A stretch of DNA of 64,000 nt. It comes from JBFWIW01 sp050253535. GTDB taxonomy: Bacteria > Bacillota > Clostridia > Oscillospirales > Oscillospiraceae. The notes under the pieces were generated by a model, which was not told where the DNA came from, did not search any database, and was given only the letters and a program-made list of their open reading frames with translations. Shown here one piece after another: positions 51,057-60,859 of the stretch (within the stretch, counting starts at the first letter, position 1; the number at the start of each line of letters is the position of its first letter). Both the position numbers and the translations under genes were made by a program. The stretch spans positions 1 through 64,000 of the forward strand of contig JBFWIW010000006.1 of assembly GCA_050253535.1 (NCBI GenBank), written 5' to 3'.

Positions 51057-51992
51057 CTAGTATTCGTAAACGCCTCCGCCTATGAATTCGCGCAAAAGCG
51101 ACTCGGGTTTTATAAATTGCTCTCCTAGATCGGCAAAATATTTCAGTGCGGGAATGACATCGCGTACGACCTCAAAACGCTCCCTTCCATCCGATATGGC
51201 CTCCAAAAGGGGAAGGGCAAATTGTTTTATTACTGGTACCTCATAGGGCAGGGAAGAATCCAGCAGAAGGTCTGCCTTGTCAACGAACGGGTTGATATAA
51301 CTCACCTCTCCGCGCAAGACGTTCGGCCACGTTGTGAGTGTGAACACCGCATCCGCACCGCGGAAATTGTTGTCACGGACTATCCTGCGTATGAGCCGCA
51401 TCCACTCGCGCCGGTATATTATCTCCTCACCGTGCTCCACATCGGAGGCGGCGCTTATATAGAGCTTGAAGGCGTCTGGGGTCTTTTCCGTGATATCGTC
51501 GTTTAATGCGTGGATGCCCTCGAATATCGCTATTTCGTTCTCTTTCAGGCGCATACGTTTGAACTGAGTAACACTCCGCCGCTGATATGTGAACAGGAAG
51601 TACGGAATGCGTATCTCCCTGCCCTTTGCAAGGTCGGCAAAATGTTCGTTTAAAAGATCCATATCCATGAGACGCGGGGACTCAAAGTCAATCTCGCCCT
51701 CTGTCGTCCTTGGGCAGGTCTTTTGATTAAGCGTTTTAAAATAGTTGTCCATTGATACGGTATGGGCCCTAATACCGCGCCTTTCAAGCTCTTCATTGAC
51801 CTTATGCGCCGTGGTGGTCTTGCCTGAACCGGATGGACCAGACAGCAGGACGATGGGGCTTCTGGCCATGTTTTCCTGTATTCTGTCCGCTGCCAGAGAA
51901 ATCCTCTTGTTATAGAGTGCATCACTCTCGTCAACAAAGCCCTGTGGGTCTTCCTTTACCCTTCTGTTTATATAGTCCAGTGAATATGCCAT
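51057..51992 (-). CDS. Nucleoside (uridine-like) kinase, P-loop type
   Basis: A 311-residue P-loop kinase. After an N-terminal helix-rich extension, Walker A GPSGSGKTTTAHK is near residue 51; then VSMDNYFKTL near 82 (the Asp typical of uridine kinase/phosphoribulokinase) and FEGIHALND near 163. Its length exceeds classical uridine kinase (about 210), and the C-terminal part (from about 220) is specific to this clostridial variant. It phosphorylates a nucleoside or related sugar. It overlaps the hemZ stop by one base, so translation is coupled. Confidence 0.8.
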   Translation of the reverse strand: MAYSLDYINRRVKEDPQGFVDESDALYNKRISLAADRIQENMARSPIVLLSGPSGSGKTTTAHKVNEELERRGIRAHTVSMDNYFKTLNQKTCPRTTEGEIDFESPRLMDMDLLNEHFADLAKGREIRIPYFLFTYQRRSVTQFKRMRLKENEIAIFEGIHALNDDITEKTPDAFKLYISAASDVEHGEEIIYRREWMRLIRRIVRDNNFRGADAVFTLTTWPNVLRGEVSYINPFVDKADLLLDSSLPYEVPVIKQFALPLLEAISDGRERFEVVRDVIPALKYFADLGEQFIKPESLLREFIGGGVYEY

Positions 51993-53476
51993 CAGAACGC
52001 CTCTTTCTCGTAAAATGTACGGATCTTTTCCTTGTTTATTACTATTTTTCCCGCGTTTTCAATATACTCCAGCGGATATTTTGCATTAAAAACGCGCTCA
52101 ATTTTGCCGGTCTTCGGCGCGACGAGCTTGGTTGAACCGCCCCCGCCGAGCGCAAGTATGGTGCAGAGTTCCTCCATTATACAGATGTTATATAGGCTCT
52201 CGCACCCTTCCCTGCACCAGCCGATGTTCTCGAACCCGCCGGACATGAACTTCTGGCGATACAGATAATAAGGGGTATACCCTTCTTCCCGCAGCATTTT
52301 CGCCGCGTAGTCAAGCATCTGTGAAACGGCCTTTTCGCCGGGTATATCAGTCCCCTCAGTCGTTATGCGCGAACCCTTTTTCAGAGAAAGGGTGTGCACG
52401 GTTATATTCTCGGGCCGAAGGCACAAAACCTCGTCGAGAGTCCTGTAAAAGCCGTCCACAGTGTCGGCCGGAAGCCCCGCTATCAGGTCGGTGTTTATAA
52501 GCCCTGCGTTCTCCCCGCGCGCAATACCGAAAGCTCGGCGAAAATCCTCGGCCGTATGCCTGCGGCCGATGGCCTCAAGTACCTTGTCCGACGTCGTCTG
52601 GGGATTTATACTTATGCGGGTAGCCCCGCCCGCCTTTATGGCGCGGAGTTTTTCGGCGGATATGGTATCCGGCCGCCCGGCTTCCACCGTATATTCGCGG
52701 ACCTGAGAGAGATCGAACGCATTTTGCAAATGTGACATGAGCTTAAAAAGCTCATCGGCGGAAAGTGTTGTCGGCGTACCGCCGCCGAAATATACGGACA
52801 CCACGCGAAGACCGAGCTCCCGCGCGACCTTCGCTGTCTCTTCTATTTCACGGTACAGCACAGCGAGAAACGGCTCAATCAGCTTTATTGATTTCTCAAC
52901 GCTGTGGCTGACGAAGCTGCAATAGGCACATCTTGTGGGGCAGAACGGGATACCTACATACAGGCAGATATCCAGCGGAAGCAGAGCATTTTTAACCGAC
53001 ATCCCCGCCTTCGCCGTATCGGTGCAAAAAGCGGCTCGCTCCGGTGATACGAAATATTCACGGACCAGAACTCTTTGCGCCTTTTCAGGGGACGCGCCGG
53101 ACACCATAAGTTTTGTGGCTATCTTTCCCGGACGTATGCCGGTGAGCGCTCCCCATACCGGCTTTTCGCCCTTTACGGCAACCGCCGCCTTATAAAACGA
53201 CAGCTTTATTATCTTCTGTAAAAGCCTGTCGGCAACGAGCTTTCCCTTTAGGGTGTCCGTCTTAACGCGCGAAGCGGCAAAAGCTGTCTTTCCGCCAAAA
53301 TATATCTTTGTCGTCGCAGTGGTGTATATTTTGCCGGAAGAGAGCGCAATTACGGCCCATGAATCTCCCGTCTCCTGCTTTCCCTCCGGATATTCCGGCC
53401 GCTCGTCCGGAAAAAGCATGAGCATTATTTGCTCCGCCGCATATTTATAGTCGTGACCTATGAGATAAAGCTTCAT
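51992..53476 (-). CDS. hemZ: Coproporphyrinogen dehydrogenase HemZ
   Basis: A 494-residue radical-SAM protein. The cluster motif CPTRCAYCSF is near residue 175, GGGTPTTLSADEL near 250 and EYTVEAGRPDTI near 277 (SAM and substrate region). The N-terminal about 160 residues are the HemZ-specific extension, giving the length that separates HemZ from HemW/HemN. It is thought to act in anaerobic coproporphyrinogen III oxidation; no other heme gene is in the window, so its true role here is open. It lies in a run with the MBL and dtd genes. Confidence 0.88.
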   Translation of the reverse strand: MKLYLIGHDYKYAAEQIMLMLFPDERPEYPEGKQETGDSWAVIALSSGKIYTTATTKIYFGGKTAFAASRVKTDTLKGKLVADRLLQKIIKLSFYKAAVAVKGEKPVWGALTGIRPGKIATKLMVSGASPEKAQRVLVREYFVSPERAAFCTDTAKAGMSVKNALLPLDICLYVGIPFCPTRCAYCSFVSHSVEKSIKLIEPFLAVLYREIEETAKVARELGLRVVSVYFGGGTPTTLSADELFKLMSHLQNAFDLSQVREYTVEAGRPDTISAEKLRAIKAGGATRISINPQTTSDKVLEAIGRRHTAEDFRRAFGIARGENAGLINTDLIAGLPADTVDGFYRTLDEVLCLRPENITVHTLSLKKGSRITTEGTDIPGEKAVSQMLDYAAKMLREEGYTPYYLYRQKFMSGGFENIGWCREGCESLYNICIMEELCTILALGGGGSTKLVAPKTGKIERVFNAKYPLEYIENAGKIVINKEKIRTFYEKEAF

Positions 53477-54087
53477 TTCTCTTCAAGGGCACAGCGGACG
53501 TAATAATTGAAATTTCTCTCCCTGTCGAGGCTGGTTGCGTCCATGTGGCCGGGATAGACCTCGTAGTCTCCCGGGAGCGCGGCGAGCTTCCGCAGCGAGT
53601 CCATCAGCACCTCCATGCTGCCGCCGGGAAGATCCGTTCTGCCGCAGCTGTCGCGAAAGAGCGTGTCGCCCGTGAAGAGGACGTTCTCGCACACAAGCGT
53701 CACGGAGCCGGGCGAATGTCCGGGGGTCTCCATGACGGTGAAGCTCATTGACCCTATGGTGATGACCGTCCCCTCTCCCCAGGTGTTTACCGAGGCTGTC
53801 GGACGGAACTTGTAAAATCCGCGGCTGCCGCTCTCCAAAATGTCCTTGCCGTTTATCCAGATCGGCGCGCCTGTCTCCTCCTGAACGGCGGAGGCCGCCG
53901 TTGTGTGGTCGAAATGCCCATGGGTTATAAAAATCGCCTCAACGCGGAGTTTGTTCTCTTCAATATAATTTAAAATGGTGTTAGACTCGTCTCCCGGGTC
54001 AATTACAGCGCAGTTGAGTGTATTCCCGTCGGAGACGATATAGCAGTTTGTTTCAAGATTTCCGACCGGGATTGTCTTTATAAGCAT
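53473..54087 (-). CDS. MBL-fold metallo-hydrolase, glyoxalase II-like
   Basis: A 204-residue metallo-beta-lactamase-fold hydrolase with the metal motif THGHFDHT near residue 55, ETPGHSPGSVTL near 128 and FTGDTLFRDSCGRTDLPGG near 150, then YPGHMDAT near 190. This is the glyoxalase-II-like or hydroxyacylglutathione-hydrolase-like subgroup found in Firmicutes; the substrate is uncertain. The stop overlaps the hemZ start by 4 bases, so they are coupled. Confidence 0.88.
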   Translation of the reverse strand: MLIKTIPVGNLETNCYIVSDGNTLNCAVIDPGDESNTILNYIEENKLRVEAIFITHGHFDHTTAASAVQEETGAPIWINGKDILESGSRGFYKFRPTASVNTWGEGTVITIGSMSFTVMETPGHSPGSVTLVCENVLFTGDTLFRDSCGRTDLPGGSMEVLMDSLRKLAALPGDYEVYPGHMDATSLDRERNFNYYVRCALEEK

Positions 54088-54107
54088 ATGTTTGTCTCCT
54101 CTTCTGA

Positions 54108-54551
54108 TTACAGGCTTTCCGTATCCATGATAATGGTCACCGGCCCGTTATTCACCGACCTTACTTTCATGTCCGCGCCAAACTCGCCGTGCTTCAAGGA
54201 AAAGCCGGCGCTTTCACATTCCGCCATAAAGCGCTCATACAGCGGCACTGCGGTCTCCGGACGAGCCGCTTCAGTGAAACCAGGACGGCGGCTTTTACAG
54301 TCGGCATAGAGCGTGAACTGCGAGACAACCAGAATCTCACCGCCGGCTTTCTCCAGATTCAGGTTCATCTTGCCGTTTTCGTCCTCAAACACCCTCAGTC
54401 CGCAGACTTTATCGGCGAGCTTTTTCGCATCTGCCTCGTTATCATCCCTTTTTATCCCCAATAAAACCAAAAATCCGTCCCCAATTTTTGCTGTGATTAA
54501 TCCGTCTATCTCGACAGAGGCAGAGTCCACTCTTGTCACTACCGCTCGCAT
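54108..54551 (-). CDS. dtd: D-aminoacyl-tRNA deacylase
   Basis: A 147-residue enzyme that hydrolyses D-amino acids from misacylated tRNA. Family marks: MRAVVTRVDSASVEIDG at the start, VVSQFTLYADCKSRRPGF near 74-91 (active-site Gln/Ser region) and VRSVNNGPVTIIMDT with the Gly-Pro motif near 136. The length is standard. GGAG precedes the ATG. It is between relA and the MBL gene, in an operon-like run. Confidence 0.95.
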   Translation of the reverse strand: MRAVVTRVDSASVEIDGLITAKIGDGFLVLLGIKRDDNEADAKKLADKVCGLRVFEDENGKMNLNLEKAGGEILVVSQFTLYADCKSRRPGFTEAARPETAVPLYERFMAECESAGFSLKHGEFGADMKVRSVNNGPVTIIMDTESL

Positions 54552-54560
54552 GATATCTCC

Positions 54561-56750
54561 TTATAGCCCCGTTCTGTTAATTTCGATAACGCCTGGGATG
54601 GCCGAGAGTTTCGCCATGGCGAGCGAGAGCTCGTCTTTGTTTTTGACTTCTATGGTGAGGAATATGGTGGCGGCTCCGCCGCCCACATCCCTGGCGGAGA
54701 GTGAATTTACCTTGGCCTTCAGCGCTGTGAGCACCGTCGCTATATCCATTATAAGTTCACTGCGTTCCTTTGCGTTTATAAAAAGCGCGGTCTGGTAGGT
54801 CTCGGTTTCACCGCCTGCCCATGATACGGATATCCATCTGTCCGCGCCCTCGGGATTTTTTATTGAATTTAAATAATTGAGGCAGTCTGTCCTGTGCACC
54901 GATACGCCGTAACCCCGCGTGATAAAGCCGACAACGCTGTCTCCCGGGACAGGCGTACAGCAGCGCGAAAATTTAATAAGGCAATTGTCGATTCCCTCAA
55001 CCATTATACCGTGAATGGCCTTTGTCAACTTGGCCGGTTTTGCCTGCCAGTTTGTTTTTTCCTGTCTGGCCTCCGATTTTTCCAGCTGCCTCAGCTCGTC
55101 ATGTATTCGGTTGACCGCTTTCTGCGCGGACATCCCACCGTAGCCTATAGCGGCGTACAGCTCCTCGAATGACGGAAAAGCGAGTTTTTTTAGTATAAGC
55201 GCCTGTATCTCGTCGCCTGATATATCCGCCATGGTCATACCGGCGCGGCGAAGTTCCGCTTCAAAGCTCGCCTTGCCATGGACAATATTCTCCTCACGCC
55301 GCTCCTTCTTGAACCACTGTCGTATCTTGTTCCGCGCCTCCGAAGAAGTCACAATGTTCAGCCAGTCGCGGCTCGGCCCCTTTGATGACTTAGAGGTTAT
55401 GACCTCTACGATGTCTCCGTTCTGCAGGAGATGGCTGAATGGGACAATACGGCCGTTTACGGTTGCGCCCGTCATCCGGTTGCCGACGGCCGAATGTATG
55501 CTGTAGGCAAAATCTATCGGCGTAGCTCCCGCGGGCAGGTTCACGACATCGCCACGCGGGGTGAAAACGAAGACCTCGTCTGAAAACATATCTATCTTCA
55601 ACGTCTGGAAGAAATCCTGCGCGTCGGAGTCCTGCTGGGATTCGAGAAGGCGGCGTATCCATGCGAATTTCTCCTCGTCCGCCTGTCTCCCCTCTATTCC
55701 CTCTTTATATTTCCAATGTGCTGCGATGCCGTATTCGGCAGTGTGGTGCATATCCCACGTACGTATCTGCACCTCGAAGGGGATGCCCTCAGAGCCGATC
55801 ACCGTCGTGTGAAGGCTCTGATACATATTCGGCTTAGGCGTCCCGATATAGTCTTTAAAGTGGCCTGGTATCGGTTTATACATCTCGTGAATATAGCCGA
55901 GGACGTTATAGCAATCGCCGATGTCATCGACGATTACACGGAAAGCGTAGAGGTCCAGGACTTCGGAAAACTCCTTATTCTGATTGTACATTTTGCGGTA
56001 AATGCTGTACATATGCTTTATGCGCCCATATACGCTGCACTTTATGCCGGCCTCCAGCAGCCTATCGGTTATGTGCTCCTGCGTATAGTTAAAAAATTCG
56101 GCGTAGAATTCGCGCCTCTCGTCGAGTTTTTTCTGTATCTCGCTGTATCCATAAGGATCGAGATAAAGGAGAGAGAGGTCTTCCAGCTCCCATTTTATCT
56201 TCTGCATACCGAGACGGTGCGCCAGCGGCGCGTATATCTCCATCGTCTCAAGCGCCTTTTCACGCTGTTTCTCCTCGGACTGGTATTCCATCGTCCGCAT
56301 GTTGTGAAGTCGGTCGGCTATCTTTATGAGGATGACGCGGATGTCCTTGGCCATGGCCATGAGCATCTTCCGCAGATTCTCCATCTGCTCCTCTTCTTTG
56401 CTGGTATATACGACCCTTGTCAGCTTCGTAACACCCTCCACAATGTCGGCGACACGGGTCCCGAAGTTTTTCACGACATCCTCATGCGTCGCACCGGTAT
56501 CCTCTATGCAGTCATGAAGAATGGCGGAGATGATTGAGTCCTCATCAAGACCCATCTCTGCCAGAATCTCGGCAGCCGCCAGAGGATGAAGAACAAACGG
56601 TGTACCATCCTTCCTCTTCTGGTCGCCATGCGCCTTTCGGGCATATTCGAAGGCCGCGCGGATACGCATCATATCCACGGCCGGATTATTCTTTTGTATC
56701 GTCTCCTCAAATTTTTGGTATTGTTCAAGGACGATATCCACCGCGTTCAC
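54561..56750 (-). CDS. relA: Bifunctional (p)ppGpp synthetase/hydrolase (RelA/SpoT)
   Basis: A 729-residue stringent-response enzyme. The HD hydrolase domain (FEYARKAHGDQKRKDGTPFVLHPLAAA near 29, with ILHDCIEDT near 80) is intact, so hydrolysis is expected. The synthetase domain has YGRIKHMYSIYRKM near 240 and QIRTWDMHHTAEYGIAAHWKYK near 330. TGS (FTPRGDVVNLPAGATPIDFAYSIH near 398), the conserved helical/RIS region (CCTPVPGDSVVGFITRGYGVSVHR) and C-terminal ACT are present. The GTG at 56750 overlaps the recJ stop; GTG 56741 is an alternative with better spacing from AAGGGG. Confidence 0.95.
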   Translation of the reverse strand: MNAVDIVLEQYQKFEETIQKNNPAVDMMRIRAAFEYARKAHGDQKRKDGTPFVLHPLAAAEILAEMGLDEDSIISAILHDCIEDTGATHEDVVKNFGTRVADIVEGVTKLTRVVYTSKEEEQMENLRKMLMAMAKDIRVILIKIADRLHNMRTMEYQSEEKQREKALETMEIYAPLAHRLGMQKIKWELEDLSLLYLDPYGYSEIQKKLDERREFYAEFFNYTQEHITDRLLEAGIKCSVYGRIKHMYSIYRKMYNQNKEFSEVLDLYAFRVIVDDIGDCYNVLGYIHEMYKPIPGHFKDYIGTPKPNMYQSLHTTVIGSEGIPFEVQIRTWDMHHTAEYGIAAHWKYKEGIEGRQADEEKFAWIRRLLESQQDSDAQDFFQTLKIDMFSDEVFVFTPRGDVVNLPAGATPIDFAYSIHSAVGNRMTGATVNGRIVPFSHLLQNGDIVEVITSKSSKGPSRDWLNIVTSSEARNKIRQWFKKERREENIVHGKASFEAELRRAGMTMADISGDEIQALILKKLAFPSFEELYAAIGYGGMSAQKAVNRIHDELRQLEKSEARQEKTNWQAKPAKLTKAIHGIMVEGIDNCLIKFSRCCTPVPGDSVVGFITRGYGVSVHRTDCLNYLNSIKNPEGADRWISVSWAGGETETYQTALFINAKERSELIMDIATVLTALKAKVNSLSARDVGGGAATIFLTIEVKNKDELSLAMAKLSAIPGVIEINRTGL

Positions 56751-58447
56751 CCCTTGATGTCTCTTTTAATTATGTCCAGCATAAGAAGCTGGACTGAACG
56801 GCGCCCCCGAAATTCGTTAATCTGCGGGGCAAATACAATATCGACGGAATCTCCCGACGAAACGCCGAGCTCCTCGGCATTTTTCGAAAAAAATATACAG
56901 TCGAAAGGCTCTCCATCCTTCTTTATCCTGTATTTCGTGTGTTTACCGCCGCACATGGGCGTCACCAAATCGACAAACGCACCTTTTATGCAGAGTACCG
57001 GCGTCGGGTTCCCATTGCCGTATGGCTCAAGCAGTGAGAGCGACTCGACATTCGGCAAGGAGAGTATGCCCGGATTTATAACCTCGAAGTCGATATTGAG
57101 AAACGCCTCAGCGAGCGCCTCATTTTTTTTGGCGTACAGCTCTTTTAGCTTTTTGCGGAATCCGTCTATTTCACATTCTGATATCGTCAGTCCTGCGGCC
57201 ATCTCATGCCCGCCGAAGGTCTGAAGAAAACCGCGGCTCTCCTCCAACGCTCCGAACAGGTTGAACCCTCCAAACGAGCGGCAGGACCCGCGCCCCACCC
57301 CGTCAGAGAGGCAGATCATCACAACCGGTACTCGGAATTTTTCGGAAAGGCGGGAAGCGACGATACCCGCTACCCCCTGATGCCAGCCGTTTTTCGCGAG
57401 TATTATGGGTTCCCCCGCCGGTATCTCTCCTTCCAGCATGGAGAGGGCTTCTTCATACATCATACACTCGAACTGCTGGCGTTTTTTATTCAGCTCGCAT
57501 AGCTCTGCCGAGAGCTTATCCGCCCGGTCCTCGCTCTCCGTAAGCAAAAGGTCAACCGCGACATCCGTATACCCGAGCCGGCCGGCAGCATTTAACCGCG
57601 GAGCCAACATAAAGCTTATATTCTGCGACGAGATCTGCGAGAGTTCCGCGCCGACAGCCTTACAGAGCTTTTTCAGTCCGGGACGGCTTCCTGATTTAAT
57701 TGCGTCTATACCGCGCTTTATTAGAATACGGTTCTCTCCTGTAACCGGCATAACGTCCGCTATTGTACCGACCGCTACAAGGTCGCCGTACTTTTCCAAA
57801 AGCGCTTCCGTATTTTCCCGCCCCTCAAGGCCGCATATTAGCTTGAAGGCAACGCCCACTCCGGCAAGGTAGGGGTAGGGATAAAGCCTGTCGCGCCGCT
57901 TCGGGTTTATGACTGCGGCGGCCTCCGGCAGCTTCTCGGCGCACTCGTGGTGGTCGGTTATAACCATGTCCATACCCAGGCTCCTGGCGTAAGCGGATTC
58001 CTCAAACGCGGTAATCCCGCAGTCGACCGTTACGGTCAGAGTGACGCCCATGGCAGCCAGCGCGGTAAGCCCGCAATTTTTGACGCCATAACCCTCCTCG
58101 AACCTCTCCGGTATGTATATCTCGCAGGTTAGCCCACGGGAACGCAGGTAGCTCGCTACAAGACAGCTCGAGGTTATGCCGTCCACATCATAGTCACCGT
58201 AAACGGCAACGTGCTCTTTTTCTTCAATAGCTTTTTCAAGTCTCTTAACGGCCCGGTCCATGTCCTTCATTAGATAGGGATCCGGGATGGATCGCGTATC
58301 GCATTCCATGAGCGCTTTTATTTTCTCCTCGGACGTAATTCTCCGGGAAGTCAGCAAAACGGACAGGAGGCACGAAAACCCGCGTTTAACGAGGCCGATC
58401 ACATCCCCCCGCTCATATCCCGCAATATTCCAGTTTCTTTGTGTCAT
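56747..58447 (-). CDS. recJ: Single-stranded-DNA-specific exonuclease RecJ
   Basis: A 566-residue DHH-family 5'-3' ssDNA exonuclease in repair and recombination. The DHH core is seen in VYGDYDVDGITSS near residue 80, the DHHE motif VITDHHECAE near 150 and the DHHA1-type C-terminal module with GGHEMAAGLTIS near 440. The ATG at 58447 follows GGAG; the open frame runs to 58582 without support. It is upstream of and overlapping relA on the same strand, the order usual in Clostridia. Confidence 0.95.
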   Translation of the reverse strand: MTQRNWNIAGYERGDVIGLVKRGFSCLLSVLLTSRRITSEEKIKALMECDTRSIPDPYLMKDMDRAVKRLEKAIEEKEHVAVYGDYDVDGITSSCLVASYLRSRGLTCEIYIPERFEEGYGVKNCGLTALAAMGVTLTVTVDCGITAFEESAYARSLGMDMVITDHHECAEKLPEAAAVINPKRRDRLYPYPYLAGVGVAFKLICGLEGRENTEALLEKYGDLVAVGTIADVMPVTGENRILIKRGIDAIKSGSRPGLKKLCKAVGAELSQISSQNISFMLAPRLNAAGRLGYTDVAVDLLLTESEDRADKLSAELCELNKKRQQFECMMYEEALSMLEGEIPAGEPIILAKNGWHQGVAGIVASRLSEKFRVPVVMICLSDGVGRGSCRSFGGFNLFGALEESRGFLQTFGGHEMAAGLTISECEIDGFRKKLKELYAKKNEALAEAFLNIDFEVINPGILSLPNVESLSLLEPYGNGNPTPVLCIKGAFVDLVTPMCGGKHTKYRIKKDGEPFDCIFFSKNAEELGVSSGDSVDIVFAPQINEFRGRRSVQLLMLDIIKRDIKG

Positions 58448-58590
58448 ACAGGCTCCAAACCGCCCCAAAAAGAGGTGTTTAATTATAATGTAATAAGGTA
58501 TTATATCAAATTGTGATACAATTCTCAATATCATTGTTGAAAAATCGAAAACGGGCGTTTGATTGAACACCGCTTCCCGCAAACAATTCG

Positions 58591-58619
58591 TTGCTCTCCG
58601 CGAAAATTACTGCTATAAT
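58591..58619 (+). promoter_or_regulatory. Promoter of the dnaD/dnaC-like operon
   Basis: TTGCTC (58591-58596), a 17-base spacer and perfect TATAAT (58614-58619). The first gene starts 60 bases downstream. Confidence 0.6.
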
Positions 58620-58678
58620 GATAGCCGGATTACTCACGGCGCGAAAGTCCCGCCACATCTCCCGAAAGGAAGTTTCCC

Positions 58679-59638
58679 ATGCCTGAAAAACGTTTTGTGC
58701 TCCCCGCGCCCGAGACCGTCGCCATACAGGGTGAGGCTGCAGAAAAGCTTATATCCTGCGGAAACGGGTGCGCAGCGCTCCTATACATATATATATTGAA
58801 AAACCGGGGTGCTTTCTCTGAGGAGGAGGCCGCCGCATCACTTCACTGGACTCCCGCCGCCGTCGTCGGCGCCGCCCAGACGCTGGTCTCCCTAGGCCTC
58901 GTCTCCGGAGACGAGGGGGCGGCCGGCAATAAAACGGCTCTGAAAATCCAGCCTCGGGACGAGCTCCCCGAGTATACCGCCGATGATATTTCGCGGGTGA
59001 TGAAAAACGGCGGTTCGTTTCCAGGCCTCGTCTCCGAGGTGCAGCGCCGGCTGGGAAAGGTGCTCTCCTCCGACGATCTTCTGAAGCTTCTCGGCATTTA
59101 CGACAGCCTCGGCCTCCCGCCGGAGGTCATTCTCATCCTTGTGAGTTACTGCATGGAAGAAACCCGCAAAAAATATGGGTGCGGCAGACTTCCCACAATG
59201 CGATACATTGAAAAAGTAGCGTATACATGGGAGCACGAGGGAATATTCTCCATTGAAGAGGCTGAGGAATACTTAAAGCGAATGGAAGCCAGGAAAAGCG
59301 CTGCCAGCGAAATTTCTGCCGTATTACAGATAAAGGGCAGGGAACTGTCGAAGACCGAGCGGAGCTATGTGGATGATTGGCTGCAAATGGGCTTTTCACC
59401 GGAGGTCGTCGAGGCCGCATACGACAAGACGGTTATAAAGACCGGAAAGCTCGCATGGGGTTATCTGAATTCAATTCTTAAAAGCTGGCACGAAAAGGGT
59501 ATCCACGCCATCAGTGATATAGAAGCGCGGGAAAAGAGCGCCCCCCGCTGTGCTGAAAACACCTCCGGATATCAGGCTCCGGCGGGAACTGAGATAGAAC
59601 GTCTGAAAAAGCTGCTTAAAAGCATAGAAGAAGAGTGA
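58679..59638 (+). CDS. DnaD domain-containing primosomal protein
   Basis: A 319-residue protein. The N-terminal about 90 residues are a winged-helix-like dimerisation domain (GAFSEEEAAASLHWTPAAVVGAAQTL). The DnaD-type C-terminal module is repeated: VLSSDDLLKLLGIYDSLGLPPEVILILVSYC near 121-151 and TERSYVDDWLQMGFSPEVVEAAYDKTVIKTGKLAWGYLNSILKSW near 225-270, the latter with the DnaD YxxxxI-type end. It likely helps load the replicative helicase in DNA replication restart. GAAAGGAAG precedes the ATG. It is followed by the DnaC-like gene in one operon. Confidence 0.85.
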   Translation: MPEKRFVLPAPETVAIQGEAAEKLISCGNGCAALLYIYILKNRGAFSEEEAAASLHWTPAAVVGAAQTLVSLGLVSGDEGAAGNKTALKIQPRDELPEYTADDISRVMKNGGSFPGLVSEVQRRLGKVLSSDDLLKLLGIYDSLGLPPEVILILVSYCMEETRKKYGCGRLPTMRYIEKVAYTWEHEGIFSIEEAEEYLKRMEARKSAASEISAVLQIKGRELSKTERSYVDDWLQMGFSPEVVEAAYDKTVIKTGKLAWGYLNSILKSWHEKGIHAISDIEAREKSAPRCAENTSGYQAPAGTEIERLKKLLKSIEEE

Positions 59639-59652
59639 CGGAGGGGTGAGAC

Positions 59653-60657
59653 GTGTCCCTTGACGGAAAGTTACTTTATAAAGCCAAGACCGCGCTGGAC
59701 GAAATGCGCCGCGAAAATGAGGTGCAGCTTTCACGGCGGCAGGCCGAGGCTTATGCCAAAAATCCGAAAATAAGAGAAATAGACGCAAAGCTACGCTCTT
59801 CAATACCAAATGTTTTGGCTTTCGCGTTCTCCTCCGGCCGCGATGCTTATGAGGCGGCTGACAGGGTGCGTGACGAGAACCTCAGCCTCCAGTCGGAGCT
59901 CCGTCGGGAACTTCTGACCGCAGGGCTGCCGGAGGACTATCTCGACGAAAGATATATGTGCCCAAAATGCGGCGACACCGGGTATGACGGCACTTCCATA
60001 TGTTCCTGCCTTATGGCGCGGTACAAAGAGGAACAGCGCAGATCCCTCTCCGCTCTCCTGAAACTTGGGGAGGAGACGTTTGAAGCCTTTGACCTTGACT
60101 GGTATGACAAAGACCCGGACCCCAAAACAGGGGACTCGCCGCGTCAGATCATGGAATTTGTCCGTGACACTTGTTACAGTTACGCACAAAAATTCGGCAT
60201 CGGCAAAAATTCGCACAACCTCTTTTTACGCGGGGGAACAGGCCTCGGCAAGACCTTTCTCTCTGCGTGCATAGCAAAGGTCGTGTCCGAGCGCGGCTTC
60301 TCCGTTGTTTACGAGACAGCATCCGGTCTTTTTACGCGGCTGGAAGAGGATAAATTCTCCAAATCGGATGATGTCGAAGAGGTAAAAAGTGATGTCATGC
60401 GCTATTTTGCCTGCGACCTCCTCATAATTGACGATCTCGGTACCGAGATGACAACTGCATTTACGATAAGCGCTCTCTATAACCTCATGAACAACCGGCA
60501 GGTAACCGGAAAAAAGACGATTATGAGCTCAAACCTCTCCGCCGAGGAACTCCGTCGCCGTTACTCCCAGCAAATCGTCTCGCGCCTTGAGGGTGAGTAT
60601 CAGGTCCTTCCGTTTCGCGGACGGGACATACGGATACAGAAAAAAGCGCTGTTTTAG
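59653..60657 (+). CDS. DnaC/DnaI-like helicase-loader ATPase
   Basis: A 334-residue AAA+ protein. The N-terminal half has a coiled region and a zinc-binding CPKCGDTGYDGTSICSC near residue 97-113, as in DnaI-type loaders. The ATPase domain has Walker A GGTGLGKTFLS near 196, Walker B DLLIIDDLGTE near 255 and the sensor-like SSNLSAEELRRRYSQQIVSRL near 297. It is expected to load the replicative DNA helicase with the DnaD protein. The GTG start has GGAGGGG upstream and lies 14 bp after the dnaD stop. Confidence 0.88.
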   Translation: MSLDGKLLYKAKTALDEMRRENEVQLSRRQAEAYAKNPKIREIDAKLRSSIPNVLAFAFSSGRDAYEAADRVRDENLSLQSELRRELLTAGLPEDYLDERYMCPKCGDTGYDGTSICSCLMARYKEEQRRSLSALLKLGEETFEAFDLDWYDKDPDPKTGDSPRQIMEFVRDTCYSYAQKFGIGKNSHNLFLRGGTGLGKTFLSACIAKVVSERGFSVVYETASGLFTRLEEDKFSKSDDVEEVKSDVMRYFACDLLIIDDLGTEMTTAFTISALYNLMNNRQVTGKKTIMSSNLSAEELRRRYSQQIVSRLEGEYQVLPFRGRDIRIQKKALF

Positions 60658-60802
60658 GACTTTCGCCTTATGCTGCTTTAACCACGGCACTGTGCGGCAA
60701 AAACAGACGTATATTTATGAATATCCGCATTATAGTAAACCGCCGATTATGAAATATTCACGGGTATTGAATACTTCATAAATGATTTTTTAATTATTGC
60801 CC

Positions 60803-60859
60803 TCGGGAATAATTCCCGAAAACACAGGGTTTTGCACATTTCCCACAGGTTTTTCCACA
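60803..60859 (+). other. Palindrome and DnaA-box-like nonamer cluster
   Basis: A palindrome TCGGGAATAATTCCCGA (60803-60819) is followed by three near-DnaA-box nonamers: TTTTGCACA (60830-60838), TTTCCCACA (60839-60847) and TTTTCCACA (60851-60859). Against TTATCCACA they have 2, 2 and 1 mismatches. The remaining 60658-61021 gap has no gene I can support. Confidence 0.35.
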
